This document shows, one piece after another, positions 46,084-58,481 of a stretch of 64,000 nucleotides of DNA (within the stretch, counting starts at the first letter, position 1; every line of letters begins with the position of its first letter). Location of the stretch: contig CM033114.1 in NCBI GenBank assembly GCA_019321725.1, forward strand, positions 16,410,278 to 16,474,277. Reading direction: 5' to 3'. The notes under the pieces are model-generated. The model did no database searches and had not been told where the DNA came from. It saw only the letters and a program-made list of their open reading frames with translations. Made by a program: the position numbers and the translations under genes. Source of the stretch: Paulownia fortunei. Taxonomy: Eukaryota > Streptophyta > Magnoliopsida > Lamiales > Paulowniaceae.

Positions 46084-48611
46084 ATGGCTTATGCTGCTCT
46101 TGTTTCACTTGCACAAACCACTGATCAATATCCCATTTCTCTTCCTGGAAAACAAGAAATTAAATCCATCCATGACCAAGCTATTTTCTTGCAAGCGTTT
46201 CTTGAAAAATTTCCAGAGAAAGCCAACAGTTTGGAAGGACGAATCACGGATGTAGCAAATAAAGCAGAAGATATTATTGACTATTTTGCGCTGGAAAAAA
46301 ATCGGTTACATTGTGGATTGATCGAGTCGACTGTTGGACCGTCAAAAGTTAAGTTTAAACGCCAGCTGAGAAAAGTAGCAGAGAAAATTAAGACCATCGC
46401 CGGAGAGGTAAAGGACATCAAGAATAGCGTCAGAATCGAAAACGAGCAACCCACTGGTTCTCCTGCAGCTAGTTCATCATTAAGACATGCACCCACAGGC
46501 AAAAATGATATGGTAGGTTTTAATGATGATTTGCTAGCAATAAAGGATCAGCTTTGCGGAGAGCCGCCCAAACTCCAAGTCATCCCAATCTCTGGAATGG
46601 GAGGTATTGGTAAGACTACTTTTGCTAGAAATGCTTATGATGATGCATTAAGGATGCAACACTTTGATATTTATGCTTGGGTCACAGTATCGCAAGATTA
46701 TAGTACAGAAGGAATTCTTTCAGGCATCCTAGTTTCCATGAAAGGATTCAAGGTAGAAAACTCTGGACACAGCAATGAAGAAAACGTGTACAAGACCTTA
46801 AAGCGAAGGAGGTATCTCATTGTAATGGATGACGTATGGAGTACAAAGGCTTGGGATGATGTCAAGATGATATTTCCTGATGACGGTAATGGAAGTCGAA
46901 TCATGTTAACCACAAGGCTATCAGATGTGGCCGCTTATACCAAGTCTTGTAGCCCTCCTTATGAGATGCGTTTCATGGATGAATACCAAAGTTGGAATTT
47001 GCTTCGGCAGAAGGTGTTTGCAGACCAACATTTTCCTCCTAAATTGGAAGATATTGGGAAAGAAATTGCAAGAAGCTGTGGAGGACTGCCCCTTGCAGTT
47101 GTCGTGATTGCAGGACTTCTCTCCACCGTCAGTCAGACTGAAGCTGCCTGGGGGAAATTGCAAAAAATGTTAATGCAACCATTACTGCAAATGATGAGCA
47201 ATTTTCTGCGATATTATCTTTAAGTTACACCCACTTGCCTCATCATTTGAGGCCGTGTTTCCTATACGTGGGGGGCTTTCCAGAAGATTACGAGATCCGT
47301 GTCTCAAAACTCATCAAATTATGGATAGCTGAGGGTTTTGTCAAATCAAACGGATCTAAAAGCTTGGAAGAGGCAGCAGAAGAGTATTTGGAGGATCTTG
47401 TCAAGAGGAGTCTTGTTTTGGTCACCAAGAGGAAGTCTAATGGCAAAATCAAAAGTTGCAGCATCCATGATATGGTTCGGGACTTGTGCTTAATGAAAGC
47501 CCTGGAAGAGAAGTTTCTTCTATGTGTTATGGGTAGGTATGCACTTCTTGAAATCTTTGAAAATCAGCGCCGCATAAGTATTGGTCATTCTGATTGCCTT
47601 GCAAAAATTTACGGTTCAACCATCCGTACTATTATATGCTACCAGTATAGTCGAAGTTCAGTAGGCTCTTTCAAGAATTTTAGATTGCTCAGGGTATTGG
47701 ATTTGGTGGATGTTGATGAAAACCCGATACATTCTCAAGTATTTGAGCTATTCCACTTAAGGTACCTTGCTTTCGACTATCCCATGGAGATTCCTGTAGC
47801 CATATCAAACCTTCAGAATCTTCAGACCTTAATCATTCATCCAATGAAGAAATTGGGGATCAACCCACAACGTCTCGTACGTTTGCCAGTGGAAATTTGG
47901 AGGATGCCACAATTAAGACATCTTGTCTTCTCTGGTGGTCTCTTACCTAATCCAGAAGGAGCAACTTTTGCTCTAAAAAACCTCCACACACTTTCGCTAG
48001 CAACAAATTTTACATGTAGTGAAAGGATCCTGGAAATGATTCCAAACCTAAAAAAATTGGGTATCTGTTATTCTGAAGACAAGTTTGATCAAGACTATAA
48101 CCTCGAAAATCTTGTGCGTCTACATCAACTCGAAAATTTGAAATTAGAGATACATAAAGAATTCCCTTCTGGGCGAAAGCTTAATCCTGCTTTTCCTACG
48201 ACGCTGAAAAAGTTAACCTTGAGTGGTTGTGTACTTCCTTGGGAAGATATGAAGATTGTTGGTTCATTGCCTAATCTTCAACTGCTTAAGCTAAGAGATT
48301 CTGCTTGCAAAGGTGGCATATGGGAAACAAGTGGTGGAGAATTTCCAGAGCTGAAATTTCTGCTAATTGATGACTCAGATCCTGAGGATTGGATAACTGA
48401 TAGTAGCCACTTCCCAAAACTCAAGTGCCTGATGCTTCATCGTTGTCGGCGTCTAAGTGTGATTCCAGATGGTATTGGAGAAATTCCAACACTTGAACTG
48501 ATTGAGATTAAAGGCGACAACAAATCTCTTGTGGAGTCGGCCAAATTGTTACAAAAGAATCAAGAAGATAGTGGAAATGATGATGCCCTTCAAGTTCGTT
48601 CCATGCTTTAA
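46084..48611 (+). pseudogene. R1-like NLR broken by one base in a G run
   Basis: Complete CNL content in two frames. From MAYAALV (46084): CC with AEDIIDYF (61-68), P-loop GMGGIGKTT (171-179), kinase-2 YLIVMDDVW (244-252), RNBS-B, GLPLAVVVIAGLLS. At 47150-47154 there are five G where 34105-34110 has six; the frame shifts and stops at 47221-47223. The other frame continues at once with SYTHLPHHLRPCFLYVGGFPED, IHDMVRDLC in the MHD position, and full LRRs to 48611. With one more base it would be an 842-residue receptor, the usual length. Everything else looks functional, so this is either a very young pseudogene or a homopolymer sequencing error. As it stands it would give a truncated protein of about 380 residues, a CC-NB fragment. 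Confidence 0.85.
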
Positions 48612-48914
48612 TTATATTAATCTGCTCCTCATCAGGTTAGAGATTTATATATCACTTGAATCTAAAAGTTGAATAATTTCAAGTCTTTATTTATTTACTT
48701 CATTTCATAGGAATAAGACGAGTATTTGAACTGTATAATCACTCACTATATATCTCTTAACATAAAGGTACAAGTAAAATAAGAAAAAAAAAAACTAAAG
48801 TGGTGCATAGATGGTTTGGCTTAGTATTAGTTCAGATTTGATAGGTTTACAGATGCACACATTCCTATAATAGGTCCTAGGCCATGTTGATTTAATAAGA
48901 TTCTCTATCTAAAG
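48612..48914 (+). other. 3' flank of the fourth NLR
   Basis: Begins with the GGTTAGAGATTTATAT segment found behind other members, then flank resembling 43500-43640. No gene seen. Confidence 0.5.
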
Positions 48915-50155
48915 TTGCAGACACCACCACGATTCAAAAATCGGCAGTTTCGATTTGGAACCATCGGTTCCACTGGTTTGGATTTCCAGACCCTTAGCCG
49001 TAATTGGTAAGCGATCTGCTTTCGACCCTTGGATTTTTTTATTTTTTTTTTAAATTTTAAAAATTTTTTAACTTAAATTTGAAAAAAATATTGTTATTTT
49101 TTAACTTAATAAAAAAATTTAACTTAAATTTAAAAAAAAATATTAAATATTTTAATTATAATAAATTTTAAAAATAAAAAAATGTTTAACTTGAAGTTTT
49201 AAAGAATATAAAATAAAGAATGAATAATTGAAAATGAAGAAAATGATATATGAAAAATAATTTACTGAAACAACTGAAATAGTATAGAGTACAAAATTGA
49301 AGAATGAATAATTGATATTAAAGAATTAGAGAATTAATAGTTGAAAATTAAAGAATTAAGAGTTGAAAATTAGAAAATTGAGAGTTGAAAATATAAAAGT
49401 ATTTTTTATTTATGTGGAGCTAAAATAGTCTTGGGCAAAACACATGAACTATAGTTCGATACTTTGGGGCTTGGGCCAACCATAAGATTATTCAGTATTA
49501 ATATATAGTTCAAGTTCTTTTGGTCTTATTAATATAGAATATAAAATAAATAATGAATAATGAATAATTGACTATAAAATAAATGAAATGTAAAAAATAA
49601 TTTAATAAAAAAATTGAAATAATATAGAATATAAAATTGAATAATTAATAATTAATAATAGAGAATTGGAGAATTGATAGTTGAGAATGTAGAAACTATT
49701 TTTGATTTATGTGACGTTAAATTAGTCTTGGGCCAAATACATAATTTATTGTTTGATGCTTTATGGCTTAGGCCAACTTTAAGATTATTCATCACTAATA
49801 TGTAGTTCAAGTTGAAGTTTTAAAGAATATAGAATGAAGATTGAATAACTAAAGATGAAGAAATGAAATATAAAAAATAATTTAATAAAATAATTGAAAT
49901 AGTATAGAATAAAAATTAAAAAATTGAGTGTTGAAAATATAGAAGTGTGAAACAAATGAAGAAGTTGAGGGGTTTTTATAAAAAAATATTGCAAACAAAA
50001 ATTCAAAAATTCGAAAAAAAAGGAACCGCCGGGTCTAGTTGGCCTCAACCCGCCGGTTACGGGTTGGACCTTTGATCTTTGGTCAAAGGTTTTTGAACTG
50101 TTGCCCAAGGGCCAATTACGGACTGGGTCCGATTCCGACCTAACCCATAGTCATT
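48915..50155. mobile_element. Non-autonomous TE with subterminal inverted repeats, hAT-like
   Basis: The left part (AAAATCGGCAGTTTCG, GGAACCATCGGTTCC, GACCCTTAGCCGTAATTGG near 48990-49008) and right part (CCGCCGGGTC, CCGGTTACGGG, GGGCCAATTACGGACTGGGT near 50110-50128) are GC-rich and partly inverted copies: CCGTAATTGG on the left faces CCAATTACGG on the right. The interior is AT-rich with repeated AGAATTGAGAGTTGAAAAT-type units and no transposase. The style resembles plant hAT derivatives; ends and target duplication are not resolved. Confidence 0.45.
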
Positions 50156-50204
50156 TCTATAAAGTTGGTCTTTATATTAATTTAACAATTTCAAATTCAA
50201 AATG

Positions 50205-51031
50205 CTTTTGAGTCATGAAAAACAACTAATTGTTTTTTTTACATAATTTGTTCCTCATGACTTACAATTATTTAGATATCTAAGAATATATAATTCATTA
50301 AGCAAATTCTTCATTTACTTTCATTTTTTCAAAATTTTTAGTTGATAATGGATTTGTATTAAGTTTACAAATTGAACTTACAATCAACAGAATAGAAAAA
50401 AAATGGAAGAAAATATTGATAATCTTTTGTTCATGATTTCATTATATTGTAATCATTTTGTTGATGACAAAAAAGAAAAAGAAAAAAAGAAACCTTATGT
50501 CATCAACTAAAAGTCTTGATAAAGAGAGAGTAGAAAATTTCAAAAAGAAAAATGCAAAATATACCACGAAACAAAATAAAAAGAGAATAAATCGTCAAGG
50601 TCAAACAAAAGTAGAACTAATCCAACTTAGAATTTAAATAATTATAATGTGTAAAATAAGTTTTACTTAAATTATTAGTTAATATTTGAGTATTCAATAG
50701 TTCCTTTTAGATACTTCATTTAATTATTTATTTTTTCATCTATTATAACCTTCAAATGTTTTAAATTTTACTTAATTAAGTTTATATGTCGTGTAATGAT
50801 TATAGTGAGATTGTATATTTTGTTATCCCTACTTTTACGAACAAATCATTAATGGTAAAAGGATATTTATTTGAAATATGACTAAAGCAAATACTTGAAT
50901 TTAAAATCAAAATACAATAATAATAAGAAATAATTTAAACTTTTAAATATATTTTCATTATATTATATTATTAGAATTTTCTATTATGGTCATATTATTT
51001 TTTTAGGTGCAACACAAGTATTTTTAACTAG
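50205..51031 (+). mobile_element. Non-autonomous Helitron-like element (copy 2)
   Basis: Diverged copy of 12825-13619. It ends AACTAG followed by T (CTAG at 51028-51031), a canonical Helitron CTRR-T terminus, though its pre-terminal hairpin (GGTGCAACAC) is degraded relative to copy 1. No ORF. The sequence from 51032 to 51290 is AT-rich with nothing recognised. Confidence 0.45.
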
Positions 51032-51289
51032 TTACTAAAATATTAACTCTAGTATACCTTGATTTACAAAATGCATATAAATGCCAAATTATTTAAATAT
51101 TTATAGGAAAGAAAACATGGGTGTCGCAATTGACTTAGAAATTATGAAAACAAAGAAAAGTATAAAGAGAGATATTGAAAAATATTGTAAAAAATAATCA
51201 AAAGAGAGAAAGTAAATCTAAATATATAAAAAATTTATAGCCAAATTAAGATCATACTTTTATAGACAAAATTCTCTTAACTCGCTGAC

Positions 51290-51517
51290 ATTACAATGAA
51301 ACACTTTTGGTAGCAACATATTTTATATGTGCCGAAAGGATCCTAAAAATTATTCAAAACCTTAGAAAACCGGGAATCTTAAAAATGATTCAAAACCTTA
51401 GAAAACTGGGAATCTATTATTCTGGATACAAAGATGATCAAGACTATCACCTAGACAATCTTTTACATCTGCATCAACTCGAAAAAATTGAAATTAAAGA
51501 TATCTTGCAGATTTGCT
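51290..51517 (+). pseudogene. NLR LRR fragment with internal duplication, cut by the gap
   Basis: Encodes VATYFICAERILKIIQNLRK, then the same motif again (ILKMIQNLRKLGIYYSGYKD), then YHLDNLLHLHQLEK, equivalent to the LRR part near 42850-42990 of the third NLR, to which it is closest. A 36-bp tandem duplication repeats the ILKxIQNLRK unit. Upstream is AT-rich non-NLR DNA; downstream is the 100-N gap, so its end is unknown. No start or upstream domains are present. Confidence 0.82.
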
Positions 51518-51617
51518 NNNNNNNNNNNNNNNNNNNNNNNNNNNNNNNNNNNNNNNNNNNNNNNNNNNNNNNNNNNNNNNNNNNNNNNNNNNNNNNNNNN
51601 NNNNNNNNNNNNNNNNN
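51518..51617. other. Assembly gap, 100 N, at the inverted-repeat boundary
   Basis: Exactly 100 N. The sequence to the right (51618 onward) belongs at once to the inverted-repeat arm; the sequence to the left does not. The gap therefore coincides with the join between the two orientations. Confidence 0.98.
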
Positions 51618-52119
51618 ATAGTGGGAACATGTAAATGAGTCCGGCCACTATTTTTTCAGGATTTTTTTGAAGTTTTTTAGGCGTTTAAAAAATGTGACCG
51701 ATTTTTTATGGTAAATTAATCTTCTCAATTATATCCCTAATTCGTTAATATTATTTTAGTGGCATATTTAGAAACTAAAAATAGTGCTCATTTCAAAAGA
51801 TTTCTCCCGAAATATTGTTATTTGAAGTAGAAATTTTAATTATTTAATTAACTTGAGGAATATTATTTGTGAATCTTATAATTATATCAAAAAGTCATTA
51901 GAATTCAAATAACATTATTATAGTACTCCATCTGTTTCAATTCGATTGCTTCTATTTTTCTTACAACGTATATTTGACCTTGTATTGGAAGAGGTGGCTG
52001 TTGTCAGAAAATGAAGAGTATTGTTTAATTACAGTGCAATTGTATAAGGCAGATTCTTTATGGGTTCGAGAATACAGCATGTGCACTAGTGTTACTTCAC
52101 AATATTGCATGTGGACTAG

Positions 52120-52205
52120 TGTTGAGCTAGGAGAGATCTGATTTCTTGTTTTCCACGAAGAAAAATAGAATATAGATCATATAATTAAGGAGCAGCATAA
52201 GCCAT
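52120..52205 (-). pseudogene. NLR 5' relic, mirror copy
   Basis: Mirror of 39536-39620: MAYAAP then a stop, and a shifted YSIFLRGKQEI segment. Its leader carries a shorter (TA) run at about 52231-52249 than the left arm. Confidence 0.75.
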
Positions 52206-53409
52206 CTCTGATCATATACATAAATAAAATTATATATATATATATATATTTTTTACAAGATTTTACAAATGCAATTAAGAAATCAGCCAGTATTTTCATT
52301 TTAAAATAAAAAATAAAAAATAAAAAAATGAAGGAAGAATAACAACAGGCCTAAAGCTAGCTTAGAAAGACAAAGGAGAGAAAGACATTTAGAGAAAAAA
52401 TTGATTGATTATGACAATATATTTTTGACATTGATATGAACACCCAAGTTTTTATTCTATAAACACTATTTTTTTGGAACTTAAATTAAAGATTGGGAGC
52501 TGCAAAATTTTGTTCTATTGCTGGGGAATCTTTATCACATTACAAACTACAGTTTCCTGTTATCCAAAAATAAAATAAAAAGGAAATCACTTATATTCTG
52601 TTATCCAAAAAATGATACGTTATTCATAATTAAGTTCATTTTAATTTGATTTTGGTTCTCAACGCTCTCCCACAACTTGAACGCGAAAATAATTTATTGA
52701 ATTGTTCAAATTTAATAATTAAAACTACAGCATTAAAAGTTGGATTGCTCCATGTGGTCGCAAATATATATATATATATAATAATTGAGATGGAATCATT
52801 TTATGAGTTTGATCCAAGTTAAAATTTGAAAAATGGTAGTAGTTATAAGTACTGTGCAACTTAAACATGTGGAAGCAAAAATACAGCATACTTGATGACA
52901 CCTTTATAATTTTGAATTTTAAAAAATAATTGAAAATAGAAAGAACAATATAAAGATATAATGTGGTTGTGAAGAAATAAAAAAAGGAAGGAAATTTCTT
53001 TTAGCGTTATTCACTATCAGATTCATTCTAATTTAATTTTTGATTCTCAACATATAGCATGTGTAGTACCGTTATTTACAATTCAATCCAATTTCTCAAG
53101 GCTTAATTAATACTCCTTCGTCCCGTTTTTGTATATCTTAGGAAATTTTAAATTAAAATTACAAAATTTTACAGTATATATTTCTATTTTTACCCTCAAA
53201 AATATTAATTGAACGTCATTAAGCATTTCTGAAAAGAAAAGTTCCATTATAATATAAAGTTTTATTTTAAAAAATCCCCAAAAATCAAATAGGAGTGATG
53301 AATTTAAAATTGGAGAAGAATTACTCACTCAGTTTTCTTTTTGTTATAAATTGAGAAAAAAAAAATACAAACAACTTACAATTATAGATCTATTTAAACA
53401 GACAGTTTT

Positions 53410-53862
53410 TATAGTAAAATGGTGCTATTAATTTTTATTTGGATATGTTTAGTCATTGTGAACTTCCAAGTCCAATTTTTGGCTTGACTAAGACTTTTAT
53501 GAAAATATTCATTCCAATCTTCCTAGGCCCAGCGATGGGTGGTCTTTTATAGGTGGTATTGATTTGGAGAATCCTTCTAAGGCACTTATTGGAGAGGGAA
53601 GCCTCTCTACGTTTGTGATCAATATCACTACTTTTTTTCACATCATTTATTAAAGTAATAATTTCATTATTACTATTTTAGTTAAATCACCCATCAATAC
53701 ATCGCTTTTTTTATTGGTCTTCAAGATATATTATTAAAATCTATTTATATTTATTGTAGCAGTAGGAGCATGATTTGGTAAAACACCGATTTGATTACTT
53801 GTAGATAAATTGATTTCTTTCACGACTGAATCTCAAACAATTCGATTAGGGTTAGTACACAT
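53410..53862 (-). other. Segment shared with 15120-15670, missing in the left arm
   Basis: Includes HKRREASLSNKC and RPPI.GP.KIGM.IF.KVLVK reading frames recognisable in both copies with different frame breaks. The product is not recognised; it could be an exon-like relic. The left arm jumps straight across it at about 38275, so a deletion occurred there. Confidence 0.5.
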
Positions 53863-54099
53863 AAAGTGAAGAAAGGAAATATGACCAAGTACATAACTAA
53901 TTACAATATTATTCAATAATTAATTAATAATTAGCAAACACTATTAATAATTACTAAAATTTAACTTTTAACTACTATTACAATAGATAATTATCAAGAC
54001 ATATGGAGGGAATCAAATCGAACACAAAACTTTAAATTATTAAAGTCTCAACTTTGCCACTAATGCTGCCCTTCATTGGCAAAATCAGACTATAAGCTA

Positions 54100-55026
54100 G
54101 GGGTTTTTAGCAAAATATTATAATTAAATTAAATAATTTTTAAAATACCGTATAATAATTGGAGTTTAGGTTTTTATGGCAAAGCATTAAGCGGTATAAC
54201 GCTTTCAATTTTAATTTTTTTATTTTTCATACGAAAGCATTACCCGGGTAACGCTTTGGTCAAAGACGCCAGCCAAAGCGTTACCTCGGGTAACGCTTTG
54301 GCAAATTCCAAATTCTCTTTTTGTTTTTTTATTTTTTTGTTTTTTTTGTTTTATATTTGTTTTATATTTTTAATTTAAGTAATTTAATTTCATATATATA
54401 ATTATTAATTAAAATATGTCAATTGTATATATATTTATAATTTATTCATATTATGTGTATTTAGCATTTTGTGTACTTATACTATTACACACATAAATAT
54501 AAATGTTTTAAATTTTAAATAAAGTTTAATTAATGATTATTTTTTTTATTATATAAATGAATAGAGTAATCAAATTAAATAGATTATATATATATATATT
54601 ATAAATTGATAAAATGTTTGAAATTCATTTATATAATATTTTTTAAAAAAAAATTGGTTAAATTTTATTTAATATTTAAACTTTTTATATTTACATGTGT
54701 AATTATATAATTACACAAAATACTAAATACATATAATATGAATAAAGTACATATATATATATATATACATAATTAATATATTTTAATTAATAAATATATG
54801 TGTGTGAAATTATATTATTTAAATTTAATAAAAAAATTAAACAAAAAAATAAAAAAAAAAACACAAAGCGTTACCCAAGGTAACGCTTTGGCAAAATGCC
54901 AAATTGTTAAATTGGCATTTTGCCAAAGCGTTAGTGAAATGAAAATGGGTTAAGTTTTTATGGCAAAGCGTTAACCGAATTAACGCTTTCTATTTTTTAA
55001 AATATAATATTTTTGATAAAAACTCC
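54100..55026. mobile_element. 927-bp foldback TE with terminal inverted repeats and target duplication
   Basis: The ends are inverted repeats: GGGGTTTTTAGCAAAATATT on the left, GGAGTTTTTATCAAAAATAT on the right read inward. AAGCTA flanks both sides (54094-54099 and 55027-55032), while the matching sites at 38030-38040 and near 14870 carry a single copy, so this is a clean insertion with empty-site controls. The interior folds back on itself: AT-rich arms near 54380-54580 and 54630-54830 are complementary, and GGCAAAGCGTTA / TAACGCTTTGCC motifs recur in both orientations. No ORF. A non-autonomous foldback/MITE-type DNA transposon; superfamily not assigned. Confidence 0.8.
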
Positions 55027-55032
55027 AAGCTA

Positions 55033-56762
55033 CCCGTAATATATACAAAATTTTAAATATCAATTGTTGATGTTTCTTAATCAGTAGTGTACTAATTAAT
55101 TTAATTTTTACCATCCTGTATTAGCTATATCAGCCTTCTAAAGTTCAAAACCACTGTTTTCTTGTTTTTTCCATTCTACTTTGCAAGAATCAGGAACTCG
55201 TACAGGCAGCACACCAAAAGGAACCAGCTCAAATTTCTAAATGAAAACTAATATTACAGGCTATATATACATACAAATAAGATCTTACTCACTAATTTGA
55301 CCAAATATTTTGAAGGCCTTACAGAATAATTAAATGGTTGTTCTGAAAGGTATTTAAGACACAAATTTCGGTCATAAACTTTTTTGGAGGTTGTTTGTAA
55401 ATGTGATAATGAGAGTTCAAACTCAGATTCGCCCCACTTGGATTTGAGTTATATTTTTAATTTTTTTATTTTCAAACTCGATTCAATCTAGATCCGATCC
55501 ATTTAATTTATTTTTTAATTATTATATATATTTATATAATATTTCTTTAGAAAAATAGATCTTTCAAAAAAATTAATAATATTATTTTTAAAAATATAAT
55601 CTCTATATCTTTTAAATTATAAAGGGGAGCCTAATGAGTTTACCAATGAATCTAAATTTGAAACAAATCTGAGTATAAATATTTAAAAAAAAATTGATGA
55701 ATCGAATTTTAAGTTAAAAAAAACCAACTCAAATCTAATACATCGTCATTACATAAACAAGCAGGGATAAAGGAAGAAGAACACACTGGGGCAAAGTTTT
55801 TATTTTAATCAATCGACAACTCAACCTTGGCCACATTCCTAGCAGAAAGTCAAAGACGACAATAAAAAAAGAACTCCATGAGGTGTTTACATTGTGTTCC
55901 TAGAATTACTCCTATTTGTGATTGTAATCTTTTTAGTTGACCAATATGGATATTTGTTTAGGAGATATTGGTGTATTTCTTATAAGAATTTTTCTTTTTT
56001 TCTTTTATGTATTTATGTATGGACATATATATATATATATATATATTGTTTCCACCGTCAAATGAGAAATATAAAATCAGACAAAATTTCTCTCCAACGA
56101 CACGTTTGAAATCATGCATAATTTCATTTAGCTCATGATAGTCAATATTTAAAAACTCTATAAGCTCAAATGCATACGAGTCAAGCCTATATAATCCCAC
56201 AAATACATAACCAACACAGTATACATTCCATAAGATATGCCCAACTCTTCATTACAATTAATTTCCTAAAATTCCCAAAAGATTGAAGAGATAGAAATAG
56301 TACAAACATTTTCAAAGATATTAAAGCAACTGAAAAAGAACACGCCACTATTGGGGTCTTCGTCGCCTAGGTTTAATGAGTTTTGTGTAGGCCAACACCA
56401 GATAGCAACTTTCGAAGGCAAGTTCAAGTCCAATAAGTGGTGTGTAAACTTGAGTAATGACCAAACTGGACAAGAAACAAATATTGGACTTTTGCGAAAA
56501 TTGAAAAAGAAATGGTTATTGTAATTGATTTGTGTTTCTGTGGCCTGAATGTGCATAGACTACAATGTCTCATTCAAACAACATGTTAGTATTATTTCCT
56601 TCAATCCGTATACAAAGTAACTGGAATTTAGCCTGGTTAAGTTCATCAATATTCGTATTTTTTGTGATGAGAAAAAAATTAAACATTGATTGTGTTTTTG
56701 TGATTTATGAATAATGTATTGCCCTACCTCAAACTTGCATTTTAAATTTAGTTTGATATTTT
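55033..56762 (-). other. Mirror of the second NLR's 3' flank
   Basis: Pairs with 36320-38035 of the left arm, including the recurrent small frame (56200-55958) and an AT run at 56026-56046. No additional gene seen. Confidence 0.6.
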
Positions 56763-57538
56763 GTTTTAAATTTCCATAATTTGATATAGGAAAATACCAA
56801 ACCAAAATTTACCCAAATGTTCGGACAAAATACCAATATGAATTGTATGGGTTCATTGTTCGGCATGAAACAATGTAGTCTGGTATTGTAATGTAATATT
56901 GTAGGAATATATTATATAGATAGTTTATGTAGTGGCATGAAACAATGTAGTCTGGTATTGTCATGTAATATTGTAGGAATATATTATATAGATAGTTTAT
57001 GTAGTGGTAGGTTGTTGATCACAAAAGAAAAAAAGGTTGTAAATAAATGTAAAGCAAGAGATAATAGAATGCAGTGGATAGTGAAGGCAAGTGCAATAGA
57101 TTTTCTTTCTTCAAACTTTGTTCTCAAGCTTGTTGAGACATAGGAGACATCACCTCTATTTATAATAGTCACCTCCTTAAAATGTACGTTGAAAATTTAA
57201 AACATCCAATGATAGGGAGTGATCCTCTTAATTTTTCCTAATATATTCTAATTCTAAGTATATGCTACTAGATTTTTATTGAAAATATTTGTAGGAAACT
57301 TCTTTATTAATATCTTGAATATTTTCTAGAAACTTCTTCATAATTTTTTTTTATAAAAATACCTATTTGTTTCTAGAAACTTCCTCATAAAAATCTTTTA
57401 TAAAAATATCTATTTGTTTATTTGTTAGAAGGTTCCTTTTAAATATCTATCCTAAAAATATACCTTCTTCCTTCCAATAAACTTATTACAAATATTTATT
57501 ATTTATAATTTTCTTTAAAAATGTGCATCACATTTTAT

Positions 57539-57577
<39 letters not shown>

Positions 57578-57961
57578 CGCAATATATATCTAGTGCATAC
57601 CAAGCTTTTGTAAGGTAAGGGCTGGGCTAATTTAATTCGAATGATTAACAAAAAGACAAACAAATTTGGGCTAATTTGATCATTGTCTATAATCCTGCAA
57701 AATTCCCCTTACTGAAATCTTCTGCTCATTGGTTTTTGTGGGTAAAAATGGCAAACTGGAGTAGTGGACTTCCATGGTTAGCCATAGAAAGCTGAAGGAA
57801 TCCTAAGCTACACTTTGTAGGGTAATACTAGTGTTTTCCTAGTGACCGTATAATTCGCTCAGACTTTCACTAGGGAGAAATGATCAATTCCATATGTAGG
57901 CTTTTATATAGCTCATTGTTTTATCAGACCATCATACTGAATTCATCTTGAAATAAATGAG
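56763..57961. mobile_element. Insertion of about 1.2 kb specific to the right arm, probable TE
   Basis: The left arm runs straight through the equivalent site (about 36325). ATTTT stands on both sides (56758-56762 and 57962-57966), compatible with a 5-bp target duplication. On the minus strand CTATTATAAATAGAGG (about 57150-57167) looks like a TATA box of an LTR promoter. It holds a 72-bp tandem duplication (56862-57005) and a (TA) run (57542-57576). No long ORF. A solo LTR is possible, but I do not see clear TG...CA ends. Confidence 0.55.
56862..57005. repeat. Two tandem copies of a 72-bp unit
   Basis: Copies 56862-56933 and 56934-57005, starting GGCATGAAACAATGTAG, differ at a single base that I can see. 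Inside the right-arm insertion. Confidence 0.9.
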
Positions 57962-58481
57962 ATTTTCACTAAGGCATGAGTTCATCCAACTTCAGTTTGG
58001 AAGAGCAACCACTCAAGGAAGATCAAGTTGCTCTTGAAAGATTACAGAAATTGTAATTCACATCCAATTAATTTACAAAACTACATGAGAAAGACACAAC
58101 ATAACTGAGATTTAAATTTGATGAAGCAGCTTTAACAAGTTAAAATACAGAGTTTGAACTTTAACCATTAATGCTTTAATAAACATCGCTCGTCAATGCT
58201 CCTTGAACGATTTACCAATTTAAAGGCTTTCCTTCCACCCTCTGCCTCTTTATTCAGCTACCTCATCGTCAACAACGACTAGAATCTCTGAAAACTTGAA
58301 GATAAAAGAATCAGCCAACAAAGCAGACTCATACTAGCTGCCAAATAGCTTCAAAAATGTTGTGACAACTTATAGGTATGTTTCTAACACTATAAAAATA
58401 ATATGTTGTGTATACATATATATACATATATTTAATATATTTAAAATATACATACAAAAATATATATAATCATTTTATTAG

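Noticed and set aside
45855..46124. 89-codon frame overlapping the fourth NLR start
   Set aside because: It runs through a CT repeat and then reads the receptor's start out of frame; possible uORF but no evidence for a protein.
56763..57961. Integrated pararetrovirus fragment, suggested by the TATA context
   Set aside because: No viral coding motifs at all in 1.2 kb; a TATA box alone is not evidence.
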